Shown here in pieces: positions 5,433-10,468 of a DNA stretch of 10,468 bases (position 1 is the first letter of the stretch; the number at the start of each line of letters is the position of its first letter). The notes below the pieces were generated by a model, which saw only the letters and a list, made by a program, of their open reading frames with translations, made no database searches and was not told the DNA's origin. Position numbers and translations under genes: made by a program. The stretch comes from Thiobacillus sp. (GTDB lineage Bacteria; Pseudomonadota; Gammaproteobacteria; Burkholderiales; Thiobacillaceae), in contig JADMKH010000138.1 of assembly GCA_018780025.1 (NCBI GenBank), positions 19,442 to 29,909 of the forward strand, written 5' to 3'.

Positions 5433-6996
5433 CCCGATCGGCTTTGCCTGCATCGGACTGGCTGCGTTGCTGGCACTCGCCAGCTGTGCACCCACGCTCA
5501 ATCTCGACGCCGCGCGCACCCCCTCCTACGCCACCTCAATCCAGACCCCTGGTCCATTAAAGTCGCAACTGGCGCAGCACCTACCCGCAGGCCAATCGGG
5601 TTTCCATCTGCTGACGGAAGGCAAAGCCGCGCTGGCGGCCCGGCTGGCCCTGGCCCAACATGCCACCCGCACGCTCGACGTGCAGTATTACCTGTTCCAT
5701 AACGATACCACCGGCAAGCTGGTCGCCTCAGCCTTGCTGGCCGCGGCGGAACGCGGCGTGCGCGTCCGCCTGCTGATCGACGACATCGACACGGCCGACA
5801 AGGAGGTGGGGCTTGCCACGCTCAATGCCCACCCCAATATCCAGATTCGGCTGTTCAATTCCTTCCACACCCGTAGCGCCAACATGTTCGTTCGGGGCTG
5901 GCAGGCGCTAAGCGATAGCGTCCGCCTCAATCGGCGCATGCACAACAAGGTCTTCATTGCCGACAATCAGCTGGGCATCACCGGCGGCCGCAATATCGGC
6001 GACGAATATTTCGATGCCCACGATGCGTTCACTTTTGTCGACCTCGACGTGCTGGCTGCCGGCGCCATCGTTGAAAAAATGTCGCAGTCATTCGATCAAT
6101 ACTGGAACAACGATTCCGCTGTCCCCGCCTCCGCCTTACCCGTTGCGAAAGGGGAAATCCAGCTACAGCGCACCACCCGGTTCCTGCAGCAACACCGCGC
6201 CAAACGCTTGAGTGGCGAATCAGGTGCGACGCTGATCGCGGCAGACCCGCTTCCAAAACTGCTCTCGGGTAAAACGCCCTGGAATATTGCGCGGGCCGAC
6301 CTCATCGTCGACCCGCCTGAAAAGGTTCTTAATCCGGACCAATTGACGTCAACCCTGATGGTCGGTCAGCTTGCCGGCCTGTGGGTCGATCCCACCCGGC
6401 GTGCGCTCATCGTTTCGCCCTACTTTGTACCCGGGCCTTTCGGCATGGCCTATTTCCGCTATTGGCGCCACCAGGGCGTACAAATCGACGTCCTGACCAA
6501 TGCCTACGGCGCCAGCGATGTGCCCGTGGTGCACGCCGGCTATGCCAATTACCGCATTCCGCTACTGGAGGCCGGGATCAGCCTCTACGAATTAAAGCCG
6601 GTGGCCGAACCGACCGGTGGCCGCCTGCGCAATCTCGGCAGCGGGTCATCACGCGCCAGCCTGCATGCCAAGACCTTTGTCTTCGACGACGAACACGTGT
6701 TTATCGGCAGCTTCAACTTCGACCCGCGCTCGGCCCTGCTGAACACCGAAATGGGTTTAGTCATCCACTCGCGTGAACTCGCGCGCCAGGTAACCGCGAT
6801 CGTGGAGGACGCCATGCGCCCCGAGCGCAGCTACCAACCTCGGCTCGTTGCTGAAAAAAACCAGCCCGCACGCTTGCAATGGCGCGACATCTATCAAGGC
6901 ACCGAACGCCTGTCCGATCTCGAACCCGATACCACACCGGTTCAGCGTGGGCTGTTAAGGGTGTTACAGGCTTTGCCCATAGAACAACATCTCTAA
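5416..6996 (+). CDS. Phospholipase D-family lipoprotein, ClsC-like cardiolipin synthase
   Basis: The 526-residue protein has two phospholipase D catalytic motifs, HNKVFIAD (His176, Lys178, Asp183) and HAKTFVFD (His417, Lys419, Asp424), each followed by the conserved GGRNIGDEYF and GSFNFDPRS. Sequence such as TLDVQYYLFHNDTTGKL, NRRMHNK, SPYFVPG, DVPVVHAGYANYR and YELKP matches E. coli ClsC (YmdC), which makes cardiolipin by joining phosphatidylglycerol and phosphatidylethanolamine. The N-terminus is a lipoprotein signal: basic MSKRPS, a hydrophobic run, and lipobox LASC with Cys24. Residue +2 is Ala, so outer-membrane sorting is likely under the Lol rule. The ATG at 5416 is in the tail of ampD (17-base overlap, other frame), implying co-translation. 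Cardiolipin synthase and a more general phospholipase D are both possible; the family itself is certain. It ends with TAA just before the palindromic element. Confidence 0.93.
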   Translation: MSKRPSPIGFACIGLAALLALASCAPTLNLDAARTPSYATSIQTPGPLKSQLAQHLPAGQSGFHLLTEGKAALAARLALAQHATRTLDVQYYLFHNDTTGKLVASALLAAAERGVRVRLLIDDIDTADKEVGLATLNAHPNIQIRLFNSFHTRSANMFVRGWQALSDSVRLNRRMHNKVFIADNQLGITGGRNIGDEYFDAHDAFTFVDLDVLAAGAIVEKMSQSFDQYWNNDSAVPASALPVAKGEIQLQRTTRFLQQHRAKRLSGESGATLIAADPLPKLLSGKTPWNIARADLIVDPPEKVLNPDQLTSTLMVGQLAGLWVDPTRRALIVSPYFVPGPFGMAYFRYWRHQGVQIDVLTNAYGASDVPVVHAGYANYRIPLLEAGISLYELKPVAEPTGGRLRNLGSGSSRASLHAKTFVFDDEHVFIGSFNFDPRSALLNTEMGLVIHSRELARQVTAIVEDAMRPERSYQPRLVAEKNQPARLQWRDIYQGTERLSDLEPDTTPVQRGLLRVLQALPIEQHL

Positions 6997-7123
6997 TTGA
7001 TCCGGCATCATTTATCCGAGAGAGGGAGTAGGTCGGCAATACTTTGCCGACGCACGCTGCGGGCTGTCGGCAAAGTATTGCCGACCTACATATGCAATCC
7101 CGTTTCAATGCGTGCCGGATCAA
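6997..7123. repeat. REP/REPIN-like nested palindrome with flanking 11-bp inverted repeat
   Basis: Two perfectly complementary 24-base arms lie at 7028-7051 and 7066-7089, separated by a 14-base GC-rich loop. Each arm contains its own smaller hairpin (GTCGGCAA-TACT-TTGCCGAC and its mirror), so the DNA or RNA can fold as one long stem or two short ones. This is the organisation of REP pairs (REPINs), non-coding repeats mobilised by RAYT (IS200-like) transposases and often found after stop codons. Outside them an 11-base inverted repeat, TTGATCCGGCA at 6997-7007 and TGCCGGATCAA at 7113-7123, begins directly after the stop of the phospholipase gene. I see no target-site duplication. There is no U-tract after the stem, so it is not a classic intrinsic terminator, though it could stabilise the upstream mRNA or end transcription with Rho. 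Confidence 0.82.
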
Positions 7124-7165
7124 AAGGCACGGTAAGATTTCATCTTTGCATTCCAGATCGTCACT
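7124..7165 (+). promoter_or_regulatory. purT leader, no clear promoter
   Basis: This is the stretch between the palindromic element and the purT ATG. It contains TAAGAT at 7133-7138, a 4-of-6 match to a -10 box, without a convincing -35, and a small inverted repeat AAGATTTCATCTT overlapping it. A GGCAC at 7126-7130 can pair with GTGCC at 7112-7116. No Shine-Dalgarno motif precedes the ATG. I see no resemblance to the enterobacterial PurR operator. Confidence 0.25.
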
Positions 7166-8386
7166 ATGCGCCTCGGCACCCCGCTCTCCCCTTCCGCTAC
7201 CCGCGTCATGCTCCTGGGCGCAGGCGAACTCGGCAAGGAAGTCATCATCGCGCTGCAGCGCCTGGGCGTTGAAGTCGTCGCGGTGGACCGCTACGCTGAC
7301 GCGCCGGGCCATCAGGTCGCGCATCGTGCACACGTCATCGACATGAGCGACGGGGTCGCTCTGCGCGCACTGATCGAAGCGGAAAAGCCGCATTGGGTGG
7401 TGCCGGAGATTGAAGCCATCGCCACCGAAACCCTGCTGGAAATCGAGGCGGACGGACTGGCCGAAGTCATCCCCACCGCACGTGCCACCCATCTCACCAT
7501 GAACCGTAAGGGCATCCGCCGGCTTGCTGCCGAAACGCTGGGCCTGCCCACCTCGCCCTATGTGTTTGCCGACAGCCTGGCCGAAATGACCGCCGCCGCC
7601 GGCAAGCTGGGCTACCCGGTCATCGTCAAGCCGGTGATGTCATCGTCCGGCAAGGGCCAGTCGCGGGTCAACGACGCGAGCCAGCTGCAAGCCGCGTGGG
7701 AATACGCCGCCAGCGGGGGGCGGGTGGACAAGGGGCGCGTCATTGTCGAAGGAGTGATCGAATTCGATTATGAAATCACCCTGCTGACCGTACGCACACT
7801 CGACAGCTCAGGCCAGGTGGAAACGCACTTTTGCGAGCCCATCGGGCATGTGCAGGTAAAGGGCGATTACGTCGAGTCATGGCAACCGCAGCCGATGTCC
7901 GACGCCGCGCTGAAGCGCGCGCAGGAGATTGCTGCTGCGGTCACCGGCAACCTCGGCGGACGCGGACTGTTCGGCGTGGAATTGTTCGTCAAGGGCGATA
8001 CCGTATGGTTTTCCGAAGTCAGCCCACGACCGCATGACACCGGCATGGTCACCATGGCCACGCAGCGCCAGAATGAATTCGAACTGCACGCGCGCGCGAT
8101 TCTCGGCTTGCCGGTCGACGTGTCGCTACGCGAACCCGGCGCATCGGCAGTGATCTACGGCGGCATGGACGCAAGCGGCATTGCTTATGAGGGGGTCGAT
8201 GAAGCGATGCGCATGCCAGGTATCGATCTACGGCTATTCGGCAAGCCGGAAGCTTTTGTGCGCCGACGCATGGGCGTGGCACTTGCCACCGCTGATACCA
8301 TAGCCGAAGCACGCATGCGAGCCAACGCCGCGTCCGCAACCGTCAAACCCGTGAAAATCCAGGTCATCGAGTCAAAATTATGCTAA
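7166..8386 (+). CDS. purT: PurT, formate-dependent GAR transformylase
   Basis: PurT makes formyl-glycinamide ribonucleotide from GAR, formate and ATP, the folate-free alternative to PurN in step three of purine synthesis. The 406-residue product (E. coli 392) is an ATP-grasp enzyme and aligns throughout: RVMLLGAGELGKE (13-25), DRYADAP (41-47), VVPEIEAIAT (78-87), LTMNRKGIRRLAAE (110-123), KPVMSSSGKGQ (155-165, ATP loop), FEITLLTV-like DYEITLLTV (201-209), LFGVELFV (268-275) and FSEVSPRPHDTGMVT (282-296, metal and substrate site). A few extra residues sit near 211-220 compared with E. coli. The ATG at 7166 gives MRLGTPLSP, matching the family start (TLLGTALRP). The gene's last bases overlap the haemoglobin start by 7 bases. 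It uses the formate that deformylase and other reactions release. Confidence 0.97.
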   Translation: MRLGTPLSPSATRVMLLGAGELGKEVIIALQRLGVEVVAVDRYADAPGHQVAHRAHVIDMSDGVALRALIEAEKPHWVVPEIEAIATETLLEIEADGLAEVIPTARATHLTMNRKGIRRLAAETLGLPTSPYVFADSLAEMTAAAGKLGYPVIVKPVMSSSGKGQSRVNDASQLQAAWEYAASGGRVDKGRVIVEGVIEFDYEITLLTVRTLDSSGQVETHFCEPIGHVQVKGDYVESWQPQPMSDAALKRAQEIAAAVTGNLGGRGLFGVELFVKGDTVWFSEVSPRPHDTGMVTMATQRQNEFELHARAILGLPVDVSLREPGASAVIYGGMDASGIAYEGVDEAMRMPGIDLRLFGKPEAFVRRRMGVALATADTIAEARMRANAASATVKPVKIQVIESKLC

Positions 8387-8760
8387 CCCATTACGAACGC
8401 CTGGGTGGCGGCGAAGTCCTTCGCAAAATGGTCGACCGCTTTTACGACCTGATGGACGAAGACCCCGATTACTACGGCATCCGCAAGCTGCATCCGCAAG
8501 ACCTCGGCGAATCGCGCAACAAGCTCGCCTGGTTTCTAAGCGGCTGGACCGGCGGGCCGCCGGAATACACCGACCGTTTCGGCCACCCCTTCCTGCGTCG
8601 CCGCCACTTGCCGTTTCCCATCGGCGAGTCCGAACGCGATCAATGGATGGGCTGCATGGTGCGTGCGATGCAGGACGCGGGGATAGAGGCGGCCATGCAG
8701 CAGGAGTTGACTGCCGCTTTGTTCAAAACGGCGGATTTCATGCGGAATCAGCAACCATAA
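8380..8760 (+). CDS. Group II truncated haemoglobin (trHbO type)
   Basis: The 126-residue haem protein belongs to the 2-on-2 globins, group II, linked in other bacteria to oxygen binding, nitric-oxide or peroxide handling; the role here cannot be read from sequence. Diagnostic residues are visible: the B9-B10 pair Phe21-Tyr22 (RFYDLMDEDP), the FLSGWTGGPPEYTDRFGHP loop (52-70) typical of the group, the proximal His75 (RRRHLPFPIG) and Trp89 at G8 (ERDQWMGCM). Length is normal for the family, and there is no signal peptide. The ATG at 8380 lies within the last codons of purT (7-base overlap in another frame), so the two are probably translated together. The stop TAA is followed after 4 bases by the next gene. 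Confidence 0.94.
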   Translation: MLTHYERLGGGEVLRKMVDRFYDLMDEDPDYYGIRKLHPQDLGESRNKLAWFLSGWTGGPPEYTDRFGHPFLRRRHLPFPIGESERDQWMGCMVRAMQDAGIEAAMQQELTAALFKTADFMRNQQP

Positions 8761-8764
8761 CAAG

Positions 8765-10021
8765 ATGAAACGACGCATAGGCTGGAGTGTTCTGTTTGCT
8801 GTGCTGGCCGGGTTTACTGTGCTGCCCTGGTTAATGCTGGAAAACAAACCGGCGATTGAACCCCCGGCTGAGTTTCACCGCACCGACCTTGCGTGGATCA
8901 AATCGCTATTCCAGAAACACGACCCGCGCAGCCAGACGCCGGATGTGGTGTATAGCATCCAGCTGGACGAAATCGAACTCAACCGCCTGCTGAATTACGC
9001 GGTCGAATTACGCCGTGTCAGCGGTATTGCTGCCGAGCTCACGCCCGGCTTGGCCACGCTCACCGCCACACTCACCATGCCCACGAACCCCTTTGGCCGC
9101 TACCTCAACGTCACCGCCGAAGTAGCCGACGTGCCGGGCGGCATCCGGATTCAGAGCCTGCAACTGGGCAACTTGCCCCTGCCAGGCCTCCTCGCCGACT
9201 GGACAGCACACTTGATCCATACCTGGCTGCGGCGCGACCCGACCTATGCGGCGCTGGTCGATGCTTTCTCCAAGGTGAGCTTTAGAGAAAACCAGGCCAC
9301 GCTGGATTACCGCTGGCAACCCGAACTTCTGACCCGGATCGAACGCAAAAGCGCCGAGTTGCTTATCGCGCCGGAGGATCAGGCACGCATGATTGCGTAT
9401 GCCGGGCAACTTGATGCGCTTGTGAAACGCTACCCGCCGGGTAGCACGGTGCCACTGGTGCAGGTAATTGCGCCGCTGTTTGCCTATGCCAATGCGCTCG
9501 GCAGCCATGCTGCTGAGGAAAACCGCGCCGCATTGACTGCGGTCGCCGCTTACCTGTCCGGCATCAGCCTGACCCGGTTACTGGAAGGCGACAGCAAATC
9601 AATCCGCCGTGCACCGCGCGTGCTGCTTTCCCTGCATGAGCGGCGTGACTTTGCCGAACATTTCATGATTTCAGCGGCACTCACCGTCAACGGCGGCAGC
9701 CGGATGGCCAACGCAATCGGCCTGATCAAGGAAGAAGAAGATGCCACCAAAGGCTCCGGCTTCAGCTTCACTGACCTGGCCGCCAACCATGCCGGAGTCA
9801 GGCTGGGGGAGCTGGCCACCGGAAAGTCCGCCGTACGTATCCAGCAGAAACTAGCCACTGCGCGCAGCGATGCGGATTTATTGCCGGACTTTCGCGATTT
9901 GCCGGAATTCATGCCCCAGGCCGAATTCGAACGCCGTTTTGGGCCGGTTGGCAGCCCCCGCTATCAAGAAATCATTGACCGTATCGACTCGCGCCTGGCC
10001 ACACACCCGCTGACACAATAA
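8765..10021 (+). CDS. Membrane-anchored conserved-type protein of unknown function
   Basis: I do not recognise this 418-residue protein with confidence. It opens with MKRR and a single hydrophobic segment (residues 5-25, with no lipobox cysteine), so it is probably an inner-membrane-anchored protein with a periplasmic body. Residues 60-180 look like a beta-rich domain (repeated short strands such as LATLTATLTMP and YLNVTAEVADV). Residues 185-280 look helical. The most patterned stretch is 296-352: FAEHFMISAALTVNGG, MANAIGLIKEEEDATKGSGFSFTDLAANHAGVRLGELA. Its HF..SA.L, G..KE..D, GSGFS..DL.AN..G layout recalls small YfiM/DUF2279-like membrane-associated domains; this is a weak resemblance seen by eye. 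It follows the haemoglobin gene by 4 bases with only a poor ribosome site, so it is likely in the purT operon. It ends with TAA next to the typA promoter. Confidence 0.85.
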   Translation: MKRRIGWSVLFAVLAGFTVLPWLMLENKPAIEPPAEFHRTDLAWIKSLFQKHDPRSQTPDVVYSIQLDEIELNRLLNYAVELRRVSGIAAELTPGLATLTATLTMPTNPFGRYLNVTAEVADVPGGIRIQSLQLGNLPLPGLLADWTAHLIHTWLRRDPTYAALVDAFSKVSFRENQATLDYRWQPELLTRIERKSAELLIAPEDQARMIAYAGQLDALVKRYPPGSTVPLVQVIAPLFAYANALGSHAAEENRAALTAVAAYLSGISLTRLLEGDSKSIRRAPRVLLSLHERRDFAEHFMISAALTVNGGSRMANAIGLIKEEEDATKGSGFSFTDLAANHAGVRLGELATGKSAVRIQQKLATARSDADLLPDFRDLPEFMPQAEFERRFGPVGSPRYQEIIDRIDSRLATHPLTQ

Positions 10022-10035
10022 GGCTTATACAACCA

Positions 10036-10044
10036 TGCTATAAT
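10036..10044 (+). promoter_or_regulatory. Extended -10 promoter of typA
   Basis: The bases TGCTATAAT form a perfect sigma-70 -10 hexamer (TATAAT, 10039-10044) preceded by the TGn extension, which compensates for a weak -35. The closest -35-like sequence, CTGACA at 10010-10015, is about 23 bases away and too far. Transcription would start near 10051, giving a leader of about 23 bases before the typA ATG at 10074. No strong ribosome site is visible in that leader. Confidence 0.7.
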
Positions 10045-10073
10045 GCTGGGTTTCCCGCAATCGGCACCCCATC

Positions 10074-10468
10074 ATGTCCCGCAAGCTCCGCAACATCGCC
10101 ATTATCGCGCACGTCGACCATGGCAAAACCACGCTGGTCGATCAGCTGCTCAAACAATCCGGCACTTTCCGCGACAACCAGGCAGTTGACTAACGGGTCA
10201 TGTACTCCAACGATCTGGAGAGAGAACGCGGCATCACCATTCTGGCGAAAAACACCGCCATCAAGTATGGCGAGTATCACATCAACATCGTCGACACCCC
10301 CGGCCACGCCGACTTCGGCGGTGAAGTCGAGCGCGTGCTCGGCATGGTCGATGGCGTGGTGCTGCTGGTTGATGCGGTCGAAGGCCCGATGCCGCAGACG
10401 CGCTTCGTGACCAAGAAGGCCCTGGCGCTGGGCTTGAAGCCGATTGTCGTGATCAACAAGGTGGATCG
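10074..10468 (+). pseudogene. typA: TypA/BipA translational GTPase with in-frame stop (3' partial)
   Basis: TypA/BipA is a ribosome-binding GTPase of the EF-G family, involved in ribosome assembly and stress or cold growth. The frame from the ATG at 10074 reads MSRKLRNIAIIAHVDHGKTT (P-loop at residues 12-20), then RGITI (52-56, switch I), DTPGH (74-78) and NKVD (128-131) before the window ends; all match the family closely. Codon 40, at 10191-10193, is TAA where the family has Glu (the QERVMDSNDLE stretch), and codon 44 is TAC (Tyr) where the family has Asp. Both differ from the expected codons (GAA, GAC) by a single G-to-T change. The frame is otherwise undisturbed, with no insertion or deletion. 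An ATG at 10200 could restart translation, but such a product lacks the P-loop. It may be a recently broken gene or a sequencing/assembly error. Confidence 0.85.

Noticed and set aside
7028..7089. The long palindrome as an intrinsic terminator or CRISPR remnant
   Set aside because: There is no T-run after either stem on either strand, and the two arms form one inverted pair rather than spaced direct repeats.
6761..7492. Minus-strand open frame (243 residues) spanning the end of the phospholipase gene, the palindrome and the start of purT
   Set aside because: It runs antisense through two certain genes and a non-coding repeat; its translation has no family features.
10074..10468. TAA in typA read as a reassigned or recoded sense codon
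   Set aside because: Several other genes in the window (the ClsC-like gene, the haemoglobin, the 418-residue gene, hpt, the phosphorylase) end with TAA at family-appropriate lengths, and no recoding structure is evident. The neighbouring Asp-to-Tyr change points to mutation or error instead.

Overview
The window is a GC-rich, gene-dense piece of a proteobacterial chromosome. The protein families (GlnD, an RsuA-type pseudouridine synthase, a PA3004-like methylthioinosine phosphorylase, PurT, AmpD, a group II truncated haemoglobin, TypA) and their wording suggest a betaproteobacterium, possibly Nitrosomonadales-like. That placement is inference from remembered family sequences. Almost everything is housekeeping; I found no defence system, prophage, CRISPR array, tRNA or rRNA.

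Layout. Positions 1-1404 (+) hold the C-terminal half of GlnD, cut by the window edge. Converging on it is a minus-strand block that reads, in transcription order (right to left): hpt (4748-4203), a methylthioinosine/methylthioadenosine phosphorylase (4201-3440), rsuA (3417-2695), def (2716-2168), a gap with a strong candidate sigma-54 promoter (2150-2135), a FlaF-like gene (2051-1668) and an 83-residue basic, probably disordered protein (1671-1420). A divergent region (4749-4877) separates this block from plus-strand genes: ampD (4878-5432) overlapping a ClsC-like phospholipase D/cardiolipin synthase lipoprotein (5416-6996), a REP-like nested palindrome (6997-7123), purT (7166-8386) overlapping a group II truncated haemoglobin (8380-8760), an unrecognised membrane-anchored protein (8765-10021), and the start of typA/bipA (10074 to the window end) behind an extended -10 promoter.

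How the genes fit together. The phosphorylase can release hypoxanthine from methylthioinosine, and the adjacent Hpt can convert it to IMP, so this pair looks like a purine-recovery module for polyamine-synthesis waste. PurT, nearby on the other strand, serves de novo purine synthesis. RsuA and Def act on the ribosome and on nascent proteins. AmpD and the phospholipase D lipoprotein both concern the envelope (muropeptide recycling, phospholipid synthesis). The FlaF-like gene and its partner appear to be a separate flagellar-type transcription unit inserted between def and glnD.

The observations most worth a second look are the isolated sigma-54-driven FlaF-like bicistron, an in-frame TAA plus a nearby missense change (both apparent G-to-T changes) in the GTPase domain of typA, the nested palindrome flanked by an 11-bp inverted repeat, and the methylthioinosine-hypoxanthine salvage pair.
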